Origin: Cordilura impudica
Lineage: Eukaryota; Arthropoda; Insecta; Diptera; Scathophagidae
NCBI GenBank assembly: GCA_963682025.1
Contig: OY821517.1
Span: 25,711,620-25,775,619 of the forward strand
Direction of reading: 5' to 3'
Length of the DNA stretch: 64,000 bases
This document shows positions 9,061 through 21,490 of this stretch, in pieces (position 1 is the first letter of the stretch; each line of letters opens with the position of its first letter). The position numbers and the translations under genes were made by a program. A model generated the notes under the pieces. The model had not been told where the DNA came from. It made no database searches and saw nothing but the letters and a program-made list of their open reading frames with translations.

Positions 9061-11305
9061 ACTTTTGTATTCATAAATTTTGCACAAAATATCTGACCTT
9101 GGGTCTGGTGCACACTGGCGCAAACTGGCTAGTGGAGGGTTTGGACTACAGATGAGTGCAAGATTTTTTTGTTGGCTTTTGATGGGCAGGAGTTATGCTC
9201 TATTAAGTAGGAAATTTTCGTGAAATTTTGACCTTTTAAATTTTTTTTTTTTTTTAAATTTCTAAATGACTCAGTGACTTTATATTTCTAGCATTAATAG
9301 CTGAGAAGTTATAGAATCATACAAAATTTATTTTGCTTTAAAATCTTTTAAATCAAAATGTTACAGACATTTAAAAATTAAAATTTACAAAGAAATTTTT
9401 AATTTTAGCAAAATACTGAGAAAGTCCCGAGTTTCACTGGTATATACTTTCAAACAACACAACTTTAAAATCGGTTACCATAAAAAAACGATTTTTGGCT
9501 GCCTTCTCAAAGGCAAACTTAATCGTTAGCTGAGTAATATGATGTTTTACTACTAAGTTTATAATTACGCACCAGCCAAAAAAAAAAGTTGTTTGTTGTT
9601 AATTTTAATGCTCTTTCAGAAGGCGTAAACAGATTTTTTTCTCATTTTTGTGTAAATATTATAAACCGCTAAAAAGACCATGCGACTATAATATTGCACC
9701 ACAGTGTATACTATTATTCCTGTGCCTTAAACTCTTCTATCGAGCCACATCACATGCAATGTTTAAACTAAATGTAACTTTTTATTTCAGCTGTGCTGTC
9801 TTTAAGAAAACAAAAACTCATTAAATTTAAATTTACAATAAAAAAAAACGAGTAAGATAGTTAGACTTAGAGTTGGTAGACTGCTATGATTCTCTACATC
9901 ATGAGCTCCTGGGAAAAGATATAGGTGTCAAAATGGTCTCACCACCAATCATACTTGATGAGGTCTCTGTTATGGATATTGAAAAAAGGCATAAACGAGT
10001 GAGCTTCTCATGAACTTTTCGCCTGGAATCAGGTTAATGGCTAATAAAGATTCGTTTATTTGATAAGGTTATTTAGTTAATTTATTAGATTTACTAACTG
10101 AATATTAATTCAATATTTTTTCAAATTGATGCCTAAAAAAATTATTAAGTACTGGGTTTATATAGAGACCGTATCAGCAATTTTATGTATAGTGATGATT
10201 TGTATGGGAGCTAGGTTTTAAGATGGGCTTTAGCTCACTAATAGATTCTTACTAAAGCCAATGAAATCTCATTTACCATAATTTATCTTCAATTCATTAT
10301 GATTACAAGGTCACACTGCAACTTATTTTGAATTAATGGTGGACAAGGTCAATAATATTTTTGTCATTTACAAACATCAGCATAAACTCATAACACCCTA
10401 TAGCACAAAGTAGTGCAGAGTAGCAACGTGCCAACATGTTTATCTTGTTGCCTGCACTTCTAAAGTTGGCATCTGGTTGATGTTGTTGGTGCGTTGGTTG
10501 GTTGCCCTCACAATGTGTCACAATAATGCAACAACGAGTTAGGAGAAAATCTTTAATTCACTTTTTTTTAATATACTATCCTTAGCACTAAAGTCTCTAT
10601 GGGGGACCCCAATAAATGTGAATATAAATAGCAATAAATTTATATTTTAAGCATATCGCTGAAACGCATATTACCACTGTTCATATAGTTTCCATATACT
10701 AGTGTATGTTGCAATGACATTCGATTTCCAGTGAAATTCTAGTTTATTTTTGCACATGTTTTTCCATTTCCATTCATCTTTTGTAAATATTGTCTTAATA
10801 AAATGTTTTGTATGGATTAATATTTTATTTTCGTTTGTTTCATTTTGAACTAAATATTGAGCTTGTGTGTCCAACCAAAGACAACTCTGACCACACACGT
10901 GTCAATTGAATAACACGTTCTTATTTTCTTTAAATTCACTACTATTTGTTGCAGTTGGTTGATTGGCTGTAGTGTTGAATGTCGCAATTCATGTTTAAAA
11001 AATTTTAAAATATGTCATCCATTATAAATCATAAGGCCAACACGTTTTAATATGATATGATATTCATACATAAGAACGTACTGTATGTATTAAAAACGTT
11101 CACTTTTCAACATTTGTTTTATATCCCAGTCGACAATTTTTTCTCTCTTTGGATACTCTCAAAATATTAGTTTACTGACATAACAATGATTTTTATTAAT
11201 GAGTGATATAATCCTTAAAAATGAATGAAAACTTCAAAGAGAAAAGGTAATTTCTCGATGGTTTGAAGATTTTAATAAAATCGCAATTGCAATTAGCTAG
11301 CCAAA
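9061..11305. other. unassigned AT-rich region
   Basis: No credible coding sequence. The frames at 10333-10521 and 10671-10898 show no family motif. A decayed R1 end is visible at about 10331-10420 (TTTTTGTCATTTACAAACAT). Near 10431-10530 the sequence is enriched in GTTG/CAAC without a regular period. The rest shows no structure. Confidence 0.4.
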
Positions 11306-11814
11306 TCTATAATATTAATAGGTAAGGCGATTTCTTGTGACATCTACTAAACTTTCAGTTACCAACCGATTTTGACAAAAAATATATCATTTGAAAGGTA
11401 TTTCTTTACAGATGTGCACCATCTTTACAGATGTCCACCATCTGGTACAATGTTTTGGAGTAATAATCATTTAAAGTTGCTACTAACACATACATAAAAC
11501 ACATATTTAAGCTTCAGATAAAAAACTATACAATGCTGTGTGTGTGCTTATGAATTGGTTAAAAATGATTAGCTTATCTTTAGGCTCTTTTAAAATTATA
11601 TATTAACAAACCCATTTATATATCTTCTGTGTGTTCGACAAATATTTTTAATGAAATTTATAGAATTTTATTTAAAAATTTACAATTTAATGAATTTTAC
11701 TTAAATATTTAATACCTTTTTATATATATAAGTTGATAAAAAAAAACATTGAAAGAAAACAATTGAATGAAAAATTAAAGTTTCACTCGAATTCCGAGTG
11801 CTGGGCTCTGCTAG
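11306..11814 (+). mobile_element. non-autonomous Helitron, copy 2
   Basis: Begins TCTATAATATTAATAGG at 11306 (preceded by A) and ends with CACTCGAATTCCGAGTG, nine bases and CTAG at 11811-11814 (followed by T). Both ends and the A|T target are intact. No coding capacity. Confidence 0.85.
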
Positions 11815-12120
11815 TTTACATAAATATCCAACAAATATCCTCCATTTTTTTTTCTCCCAAAACTGTTAAATAATGAAGAATACACCCAGAAAACATATTC
11901 GTTGTGGCTACCATATTATATTGCCAAGCGAATTGCGATCAAGTTAATAAGCAAATTTTGAGTTGATGGCAATTATAATTCTATTGTCTTAAATATTGTG
12001 ATAAATATTTGATCACAATAGAGAATAGTTAGTTGCTATAAAATTTCTATTGATACAGTCGAAAATTTAGTTGCTAAAGTTTAGAACATTTCGGTTTTTT
12101 GTGTGAAGATAACGTTGATT

Positions 12121-12445
12121 TTTTATACCCTCCACACCACTGAGCTGTATATCAGTTTGACATTCCGTTTGTAACGCATCGAAAACTGAATATGTGACCC
12201 CATAAAGTATATATATTCTCGATCCTTATATTAATTAGAGTTGATATAGCGATGTCCGTCCGTCCGTGTGTCTGTGTGTCGGTTGAAATTTCGTTCATTC
12301 ATAAAATAAACCATTTACCTGGGTAAGCTTAGGATAATATTGTTTGTCATTATTTCGAACAGGTTAGTATTTAAAATTGAATAAATCGGACATCATTTTG
12401 CCAAGATATACCCTATTATATGAAGGCACCTCCACAAAATGTTGA
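12121..12445 (-). repeat. R3 repeat (TATACCCTCC type) fragment
   Basis: It starts TTTTATACCCTCCACACCAC and contains TGTCCGTCCGTCCGTGTGTC. This is a repeat type distinct from R1 but with a similar GGAC-rich block. The far end is not sharply defined. A second piece lies at about 42130-42245, ending in a GTGGAGGGTATAG motif. Confidence 0.5.
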
Positions 12446-12837
12446 AAAAAAAATCGATGTGCTTGTTGCAATAATTTAATATTACATTTATCAAATTGTT
12501 TACTTTTTCGAATATTTTGTTTACATTTGTTATAAATAGTTCAATAATCAAATCCAAAGATTTGACATAGCCGAATTTGACACTCTTACTTGTTTATTTT
12601 TGTAAAGAAAAATCGTTTAAAAATTCAATTGGAAAAATTGGAGTGAGTATAAAAGGATAACGTAGAAGGAGTCGGAGTTTTCTTGTATGGGTCTTTAAAT
12701 GTTACAATATATAGAATTGAAATTGGAAAAAATTGAAAGGGACGTTTAATAATAAGAAAAAACTCTTGTAAATAAAGACACCTATTGCATCCGAAAGTCT
12801 TTAAAACAATACATCAAATTTGAATTTTATAAAGAAA

Positions 12838-14391
12838 TCTATAATATTAATAGGCAAGGTGATTTCTTGTGACCGATATAAAAATTTTAGTTATCAACCG
12901 ATTTTGACCAAAAATACCCCATTTGAAAGGTATTTCTTTTTTCAGATTTGCACCGTCTGGAACAGTTTTTTGGAGTAAAATGCATTTAAAGTTGCTACTA
13001 ACACATACATAAAACACATATTTAAGCTTCGAATAAAAAACTATACAATGCTGTGTGTGTATTTATTAAATTTGTGTTGAATTGGGAATTGGCTAAAATT
13101 GATTAGCACACCTTTAGGCTCTTATAAAATAAAATATAAATATTTACAAATATTTATAATTGAATGAAAAAATAAATTTTTCCAGAACTTGCATCGAACA
13201 GAACAGTATTATTTTGAAATTTAAATCACATTTATCTTCAAATAGAGATTTTAATGAAAAACCTATTTAGCATTTGCATACTAAATCATATTAAACATTT
13301 TATTGATATTTCTACAAAAAACATGAGATTATTTTATATAAAAATATGTTAAGTAAAAGAGAATCGGAAATTAATAGCTAATAAAAAAATGATCGTGGGT
13401 TTAATTACTAAAATAACTATAAAAGTCATTGCAGAATATTTTGTTTTGAATAGCACATACATATGGGTAGTTCTATTTATTACACTGTACAAACGCCCTT
13501 TTGATTCTAGGGTTATAGCTGAAAAATATAAGGAAAAAATATAAAAAGTCATAAAAAAAGTTTGGCCTGAGAACACCAAACCCCTTGGGGGGTTTACTAT
13601 ACTGACCTAGTACTTTCACCCTGACTACGATTTTCTCACCCCCAGACAATGATCACAGTGTAATAACCAAAAAAAAAAAAATTTTTTGGTCGTACCCTCT
13701 TTGAATTTGATAAAAATTTCCATGAATATTCTACCGAAGAAATATTTAAGATTTTGTGCCTCTAGCTCTATCAGTTCCTGAAAATGGCGGCGCGACAAGT
13801 GAAATATGTATCTAAAAAAAAAAAAACTCAATAAAGTGGTCTAGAATAATTGTGTTTTTCTTCAAACCTATACCTCTAAGCAAGGTCTTAATTGAGACAT
13901 TCTTTACAGTGACATGTCCCTAATTTTATTTGCGAAAGGTCAAAGGTCATTATCATATGATCAAAATTTTGTGAATATCTTAAAAAGTAATATTGTGAAA
14001 ATTTAAAAAAATGCAGTTGTTGTTATTATTGTTATTGTTTTTTTTTTCTCTATTGATTCCTGAAATCTATATATTTATACATGAAGGTAAATTTTTAGTT
14101 CCCTTTTTAAGCAATATGCGGGCACGGAGGAGTGTGAAAATCGGCATGGTTATAGTTCATATGGAGGAGAAGGTGAGAATGATAAAATTTATGTTTAATC
14201 TGTCTTAAAAATTAAAATTTAATAAAAGAAAATATTTATAATAATGCGAATGATTTAAATTATATATCAGACGCTTTGTGTTGAATTGTGAATTGCTAAT
14301 CTCATTTAAATATTCATAAATTTTTAAATTGAATGAAAAAATATTATTTTCTAAAATTTTCACTCGAATTTCGAGTGCTGGGCAATACTAG
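12838..14391 (+). mobile_element. long non-autonomous Helitron, copy 3
   Basis: 5' TCTATAATATTAATAGGC at 12838 preceded by A; 3' hairpin CACTCGAATTTCGAGTG and CTAG at 14388-14391 followed by T. At 1,554 bp it is three to four times longer than most copies. The extra ~1.1 kb (about 13170-14280) has no counterpart in other copies and could be captured or inserted DNA. It includes a slightly GC-richer block (13570-13830) with the motif GGCGGCGCG. No coding motif was found. Confidence 0.7.
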
Positions 14392-14739
14392 TATAAATAA
14401 AACAGTAAAACTATCTCAAATTTTTTTTCAGTGTGCAACTATAAAATTCAAATATAAAATATCTAATAAATTTTGCTATTTAAAAAAAAAATCAAAAATA
14501 AAACTTTCAAATTTACTTTTTTCTACTAAATTTTATACTTGTCTTTGAATTTTATTTATAAATTAGGAACTAATAAAAACTCACTCATTTATAGGTAATT
14601 TAGCTCAAGTGGAGAAAGATTATCATCCACAACATATATATATATATATATATTTTTAAATATCGTTTTATGAAATATACTTTCACAACCTGAAGATTAT
14701 ATGATTGTGACCTTTAACATTTGTGAAAAATAAGAGAAA

Positions 14740-15545
14740 ACAAGTAAGAAAATTATAGTCGGTCTAGACCGACTATATGATACCCTATACCATGCGCTTA
14801 GAGACCCTATCTCATAGGCCCAACTAACTGGACATAGAAAATAAGCATAAACCAAATTTGAGTGGAATTTTTATTATTTTTTTTGGCTGCAGATATGAAA
14901 AAGTTCATATCGGATGCTATATCTATATGGAGACTAGGCCCAAAAAAGGACCGATCCTGAGTAAGTTCGGTAAAGTCTCTTGTATTATGCAAAAATATAT
15001 ACAAACAAAATTTGAGAAGAATCAGCACAATATTTTTTTGTTTTTTAATAGATTTAAGTGAAGATCGGGAAGCAGCTCTATATGGGGCCTATGACTAAGA
15101 GTTGTCCCATAGGGATCATTTTTGGACTACTCATTAACGGATGTAATAAACGCATACAAACCGAATTTGAGTAAGATCTATATGACAATTTGGATCTTAT
15201 GGCAATTTATGTCGATTTCATAGGGGTCATTTGTATGGGGCCTAGGTCTGAACATGGACCGATTCTCACCAATTTCAATAGCGTTCATCCTATGGCCGAT
15301 AAAAGCTTACATACCCAATTTCATCAAAACATATTCATATTTGCGACCTGCAGTTTGATTACAAGGTTTACATGAACACACAGACGGACGGACGGACGGA
15401 CGGACATCGTTAAATCGAATCAGTTAGTGATTCTGATTCGATCGGTATAATAAAAGATGGATCTAGGTCAAATATTTTTGGTAGTTACAAACAGCAGCAC
15501 AAAGTCATTATACCCAAACCACATAGTGGTATAGGGTATAAAAAT
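14740..15545 (+). repeat. R1 interspersed repeat, full copy a
   Basis: About 806 bp. It starts ACAAGTAAGAAAATTATAG, runs into a perfect 20-bp palindrome at 14756-14775 (TAGTCGGTCT and its complement), and carries a (GGAC)n block at about 15382-15404. It ends ACCACATAGTGGTATAGGG. Five near-full copies occur here (a, b 28461, c 30358, d 32833, e 50473) and several fragments. No long ORF, no target duplication. Superfamily unknown; both ends are palindromic. Confidence 0.8.
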
Positions 15546-16896
15546 AAATATTTTTAAAATATTAATAGTGATTTTAATACCTTGGAAATGACACCTTAAC
15601 TGAACTTGTTGGTAAACTATTTTTGAAATATAATCGTTAGAATTTTGATCCACTTTTCTCAGTTTTTAATGATTTCTTCACATTAAACGCCTCAAATTCC
15701 GGGGATACTTTCTTTTTGAATATATCTAGTTGAGTAAGGCACAACATATCTGTTAATTTTTAATGAATTCCGAGGGGGCGCAGCCGGCCCGTACTTTGTA
15801 AAGTGTATTCTTTAGATTTATTTTTTGCACAGAAAATAATTTCAAACTTTTCTGTATGAATAAATTTCAAATGACACCACTCATAACCCCTTTTCAATTG
15901 ACATTGAAAATGACTTAGTGATAACCAGACATTATTCTCTATGTGCCCGAATTTTTAATGTGAAATTACAGCATAAGTCATTATTTGCGGTCCCTGATTA
16001 ACAATTTATTTGTTTTTTGTTCAGCAACTGCAGTTGCTACACCTACAATCTGAACATAAATAAATATCTTACACATCATCATTGTTTGTTAAGTGGTAAT
16101 TGTTAGATTACGATTTCTTGTTCTATTTGCTTTTTATATCCTTTATTTTCTACTCATTTTTGTCTTCCTCATTACTTGAATCATTCTTTGTTAAAGTTAC
16201 TTTGTTCTGAATTCTTTAATTATTCGTATATTTTTAAATGTTGCTGGTTTAACGATTTTCTTTAGTTACATTTTCTTTAGTTATTTTCTTATTGTATTTT
16301 TGTTGCTTTCTTTTGAAAGAAATATCATCATGTAAATTATTTTTTTTCTTTCTTTATCACGTTAAATTGCTTTCCTCATTTAAGGCCATTTTATGTCAAG
16401 CACAACAACATTCTTTTGCTTTTCTTTTTATAGCTGTAAACAATGTTTTTTTGGTTTAATGGTTGATATTGCAGTGATGAGAGTGATAAAGTTAAAAATA
16501 ACAAAAATCCAATCACTTTTGATCTCAATTAACTTCTTATGTAAATATTCGGCCTATTTAACCAAAAGTTGTAATCATAATTTTTATCAACAATAAAAAT
16601 ATAAATATAAATACGTCCAAATAATGTCACTTCAACAAAAAATTATCGATAAAATCTAAAGATGGAGCAAATAAATAATTTGTATTTGAAACAGCTTTCT
16701 GGTCCGCATGACAGGTTGCGATTTTAACGCTTAATTTAATTGACTTTTGGTTTAGACTTTTCAAAAAGAAGAATTAATTTATCTCAGTATACCAGAGAAC
16801 ATGACAATGTCAAAATAGTTGACTTCTCTAGGTTAATTTATTATATTATATAATTATTAATATTTTTCTCTTGAAAGTTACATATTTATTAATTTA
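15546..16896. other. unassigned AT-rich region
   Basis: No coding motif or repeat structure. The only open frames are short and of low complexity. Confidence 0.4.
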
Positions 16897-17926
16897 GTAA
16901 CAGATCGCAGCACTCGAAATTCGAGTGAAATTTTTTTTTTCATGCAATGTTTTTTTTACAGGGACCGTAATAATTATTGCTTTTTTCATAAAAGTTGATG
17001 ATAACAATTACTTCTTGATTTTTATTTTTTGAGCAAAAATAACAGTTATTTTTTGATTTTTATTTTTTCAAACAAAAATAACAGTTATTTTTGATTTTTA
17101 TTTTTTCGAGCAAAAATAACAGTTATTTTTTGAATTTAATTTTTTGAGAAAAAATAGGTTATTTTTTATTTTTATTTTTTCGAGCAAAAATAACAGGTTA
17201 TTCTTTGATTTTTATATTTTTGAGCACAAATAACCGTTATTTTTTAATTTTTATTTTTTCATATAAAAAAACACAGATATTTTTTTGATATTTATTTTTT
17301 CGCGCAAATATAACAGTTTTTATTTGATTTTTATTTTTTCAAACAAAAATAACAGTTATTTTTTGATTTTGATTTTTTCGAGCAGAAATAACAGTTATTT
17401 TTTGATTTTTATTTTTTTGAGCAAAAATAACAGTTATTTTTGATTTTTATTTTTTTTTTAGCAAAAATAACAGTAATTTTTTGATTTTAATTTTTTCGAG
17501 CAAAAATAACAGTTATTTTTTGATTTTTAATTTTACTTTATTTTATTTTTAAATTGTGAATTTTTAAATAAAATTCAATGAATTCCATTATAAATATTTG
17601 CCGATCACACAGAAGATATATAATAAATTTTATAAGAGCCTAAGGGTATGCTAATCAATTTTGGCCAATTCATAAACACACACATATCATTGTATAGTTT
17701 TTTTATTTGAAGCTTAAATATGTGTTTTATGTATGTATATGTTAGTAGCAACTTTAAATGATTATTACTTAAAAGAAAAAATGTACCAGATGGTGTGCAT
17801 CTGTAAAGGCGGTGCATATATGTAAAGAAATACCTTTCAAATGGTATACTTTTTTGTCAAAATCGGTGGGTAACTGAGAGTTTAGGAGATATCACAAGAA
17901 ATCGCCTTGCCTATTAATATTAAAGA
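16897..17926 (-). mobile_element. non-autonomous Helitron, copy 4, with internal tandem array
   Basis: The minus-strand 5' end (complement of CCTATTAATATTAAAGA) is at 17926. The 3' hairpin GCACTCGAAATTCGAGTG lies at 16909-16927 with the CTAG decayed (positions 16897-16900). Half of the copy is a tandem array (16990-17530). Confidence 0.7.
16990..17530. repeat. ~41-bp tandem array with a palindrome in each unit
   Basis: About 13 imperfect units of roughly 40-43 bp, each with the core GAGCAAAAATAACAGTTATT followed by a T-rich linker. The segment AAAAATAACAGTTATTTTT is itself nearly palindromic. Two isolated units occur at 38515-38615 (plus) and 40030-40095 (inverted), on the two sides of the DD41D element at 38699. 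Confidence 0.8.
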
Positions 17927-18640
17927 TTTCACAAATTGGATTTAATCCATGTTTTGAACATGAAACTTCCTTATTTGTCCAAGAGAAGCAATCTCTTTTA
18001 TAATGACCATGCCGGTGGCATCATGTCAAAATTTATTTTATAAATTTATCTCGAAGTACTGTTTTTAAAGGTGTTCAATATTAGTCTTGATCGCTTAACC
18101 ACCATCACTTTTCACCATGTGGTTGTTTCATTATTTTTCTTTATATCCTTACAAAGATGTTAATGTTATTTCTTATAACATCTGTTACATGCCGAACCCT
18201 TAAAACGTGTTTTGTTCGCCTGTCAACATTTTTAAATTTAAGGCATAAAGTAGAGTTTTGGTAACATCATAACCGGATTTATAAATAAAAACAAAGCCAT
18301 ATTGGGAGATCCCAAGGGATTTTAAATGTATAAATAATGACTGTAAATGGTACTCATTCTATATTTAGACTATGGACAGCACTTTAAAAACGTGTTATAA
18401 AATGTTATTCCGCCAATACATACGATGGGATATGACACTTTCATAGGTAGATTATGTATTTTGTCCAAAAGATATTTATTGGCTACTAGAAATTGATAAT
18501 CAGATCTGATGTTGTTTTCTGCAGAGGCGTCAACTTTGCGCTTTTTTCCTATTAACGTCTTATATAAAAAAAAAAAAACGCTTTGTTGGCACTTTCCCTT
18601 ATCTTTTTTAAGTGCTTTTAATAAAGTCGCGTCCTAAAAT
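17927..18640. other. unassigned region
   Basis: No recognisable gene or repeat. Confidence 0.4.
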
Positions 18641-18779
18641 GATGTATTTTTTTTTTGCGAAATCTCTCTTTGGTGTGTTCTCTATCGAAAAATAACAAAT
18701 TTGTTACAAAAAATACAATTAAAATAATAATGTAACCCATAAAAACAAAGTTTTTATTAAAACTCTTTCTTTATACATA

Positions 18780-19560
18780 GTTTTGAATCTCTGCTTGACT
18801 TTGCGTGACTTTGCGTGACTATTTTAAAATTAAGTCTATGGACAAAGTTTCAAATCGATCGGATGAGGAGAAGTGAGGTTTTAATCTCTCCGTGACTGTG
18901 CGTGACTACGGCGAAGTTAATCTTTCCTTACAGCAAGTATATCGACCAAGTTTCAGATTCATTGGTTGAGGGGAAATCCGTTTTAAATCTCTCCGCGACT
19001 GTGCGTGACCATGCGTGACTCTGCGTGACTAAATCAAAGTTGATCTTTTTCACAGCAAGTGTGTGGACCAAGTTTCTGATCGATCGGATGAGGGGAAATG
19101 ACATTTTGATCACCCCGTGACTGTGCGTGACTATGCGTGACTGTCCGTGACTATGTCAAACTTAATCTTTATTCACAGCAATTCTATCGACCAAGCTTCA
19201 GTTTGATCGTATAAGTGGATATGGGTTTTAAATTACTCCGTGACGGTACGGGACTATACGTAACTGTGTGTGACTATGTCGAAGTTAATCTTTCTTCACA
19301 GCAAGTATATCGACTAAGTTTCAGATTGATTGGATGAGGAGAAATCCGTTTGAAATCTCTCCGTGACTGTGCGTGATTATGCGTGACTGTGCGTGACTAA
19401 GTCAAAGTTAATCTTTTTTCACAGCAAGTTTCAGATCGGCCAAGTTTCAGATCGATCGGATGTTGGAAAATTACTGAGCGTGACTACCCAAAAATTAATC
19501 TGTAGCCACAACAAGACTATGGGCCAAGTTTCAGATCAATTGGATAAGGGGGAATGGGGT
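18780..19560 (+). repeat. ~123-bp minisatellite with a 10-bp sub-repeat
   Basis: The anchor CAAGTTTCAGAT-GATCGGAT recurs at about 18844, 18947, 19069, 19192, 19315, 19441 and 19525, a period of 121-126 bp in the centre with shorter outer units. Each unit ends in two to four copies of GTGCGTGACT. Units are diverged, so the array is old. Confidence 0.85.
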
Positions 19561-19690
19561 TGCCCCACGACAGACAGGCAGAGTATAAGTTAAAAGAAAG
19601 AGTTTAAAAATAGATAAGCGAAAAAATAATTATTTGTTAGTATGCCAAAACAATGGAAACTTTTAAACATCTGCCCAAGAGTTGATTAAA

Positions 19691-20362
19691 GGTGGAAACA
19701 CAACTGGGACGAACGACGAATTTCGCACAGCTCGACGAATTTGTCGGCAACAATTCGTTGCTTAAATTCGTCGAATGAAATACAATTACGACGAATTCAC
19801 ATAACAGCTGTAACGTTATTTGAAATTGTAATTTATATACATAAATAAATATTGGAAAAATATGAATAAAAGAATTTTTAAAAGCCTTTATTTTTGTACG
19901 CAGCGTTTAATTTTTTAATTCTGAAAAAATTACATAAATTTTCATTAATAAATTAATTTTATGTCATTTTTGTTTACATGTTGTAGCTGATATTGTTATC
20001 ATATTTAAAAAAAGAAGCACTAAACGAAAAAGAGTAAATGTTAACAAAAAACTATGTAAAAGAAAATTATATAATTAAAAATAGATTTTATTTAACTTAT
20101 AAGTTATAAATAAAATATAAAACAATTCTTATTTACTAAAACATTTTAACAAGTAAAATAAAATACGGCCATTCTACACCAATTTATTCGTCGTTCGTCG
20201 ATGTAAGAAATAGAAATAAACCTATCGCAGAGTTCGTTACGCACTACGTATTTCGTTCGACGCACTGATTGGGTGCATTTTCATATACACAAATGTGTTT
20301 TATTTCTGACGACGAATATTCGGAACGAAAAATTCGTCGTTCGTTCCAGTTGTGTTTCCAAC
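19691..20362. mobile_element. 672-bp TIR element with subterminal repeats
   Basis: The left end GGTGGAAACACAACTGGGAC and the right end (complement GTTGGAAACACAACTGGAAC) continue into CGAACGACGAATTT. The flanks repeat TTAAA (19686-19690 and 20363-20367). The empty site GAGTTGATTAAA-CAATAAAA survives at 55758-55775, so the duplication is 5 bp (TTAAA), or TTAA with one extra internal A. About nine copies of CGACGAA or TTCGTCG, in both orientations, crowd the terminal 150 bp. No ORF. Superfamily unresolved. Confidence 0.75.
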
Positions 20363-20681
20363 TTAAATCAATAAAAAATAAAAGATGGTATGAAAGACAA
20401 GGTATACAATTTTAACCGTTACTTCAATATTTTTACTTTCTGATACTTTCTTTCAACTATTTTTTAAACACAATTGTATTTTTTAATCTTTTAATCTTAT
20501 AATCAATTATTTTAAGATAATGGCAGGAATAAAGCGTTAAAACCGCTGGCCTTAAGCAAAAGAAAATTTGTAAAAAAAAAAGTTCTATGAATAAATCCGT
20601 AATTTAAAGAAATTATTAAAAACTATTGTGAAAGAGGATAATTTAATAACACGAGTTTAGAAAACAATAAAAAATGAAAAA

Positions 20682-21297
20682 ATGATACCTAAAGAGGTCA
20701 TTAACAATCTGAAACTACAAATATACGCTCGAACTGTTTCCCGACGAACAATTGAGGCAGGTTGTTATCATCCTGTGAAGAAACCACTGACATCAGAAAA
20801 AAATCGTCTGGCACACATAAATTTTGCTAAACACATGAACTGGTCAAGACGGAATTGGAATACTTTTCTCTTTTCAGATGAGTCCAAGTTTAATTTAAGA
20901 GGCCATGATAAAAGAACGTTTGTACGACAACAAAAGGGAAAAAGGCTAGACCCAAAATATACAAATAAAACTGTTAAGCTTGGCAGTGGCAATATTATAA
21001 TATGGAATGAGTCCAATACATGTAGTAAAAGATATTCTAACTGGAATTGGCTGCAGGCAAATTCTAAATGACGTAATGTATCCGTACACGGAAGTAAATA
21101 TGGCCCTGGTCTGGAAATTCCAACATGACAATGACCCAAAACACGCCTCTAAAGGTGTAAACGTATGGCTACAATCTAATGTAGTTAGTGATGGAATGGC
21201 CAGCCAATCAACATATCGCAATCCCATAGAAAATCTATGGAAATTGTACATCGAAAAATGCGAACACGAAATTACACAAAAAAGACAGTTCTCATAG
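20682..21297 (+). pseudogene. Tc1-type transposase, frameshifted
   Basis: The first frame (20682-21071) has ARTVSRRTIEAGCYH then KKPLTSEKNRLAHINFAKH and FLFSDESKFNLRGHDKR, with the first catalytic Asp intact in FSDES. The second (from about 21007) reads SPIHVVKDILTGIGCRQIL, FQHDNDPKHAS and NPIENLW, with the second Asp and the Glu present. The two frames meet near 21004, where the segment expected between VW and SPIH is missing, consistent with a small deletion plus frameshift. Spacing from the second Asp to Glu is 33 residues (usual 34), and the SPDL motif is decayed. The R4 leader lies upstream. Confidence 0.75.
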
Positions 21298-21490
21298 AGG
21301 CAGTTAATTCAGAGTGTCAAAAATATCAATTGATATAATCAATAATTGCTAATTTTTTAAATAAATAAAAGAAATTATGCTTCACAGCTTCATCTTTTTT
21401 TTAATAAAAACAATTTCAGCGACCGTACCGACCTCCAAAAAATTGCAAAATTTGTCCAAAATGTAAAAATAAAGAAAATAAAGTTTTGGT

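Larger units (their letters stand above)
18640..20545 (+). repeat. R4: Tc1-type 5' leader, interrupted
   Basis: Three blocks (about 18650-18720, 19620-19690 and 20363-20545) match 55230-55290 and 55715-55925 in order, for example ATAACAAATTTGTTACAAAA and GCCAAAACAATGG. The last block also resembles the leader of the Tc1 fragment at 36600-36800, so R4 looks like the long 5' part of a Tc1-like family. This copy is interrupted by a minisatellite and a 672-bp element; the 55-kb copy has a different insert. Confidence 0.6.

Noticed and set aside
15380..15405. (GGAC)n blocks as CRISPR-like or regulatory arrays
   Set aside because: They are simple-sequence blocks inside every R1 copy, without spacers or unit structure.
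19691..20362. Calling the 672-bp element a Transib MITE because of the possible 5-bp duplication
   Set aside because: Its ends are GGTGGAAAC, not CAC-GTG, and the duplication TTAAA is AT-only; a TTAA-type target is equally possible.
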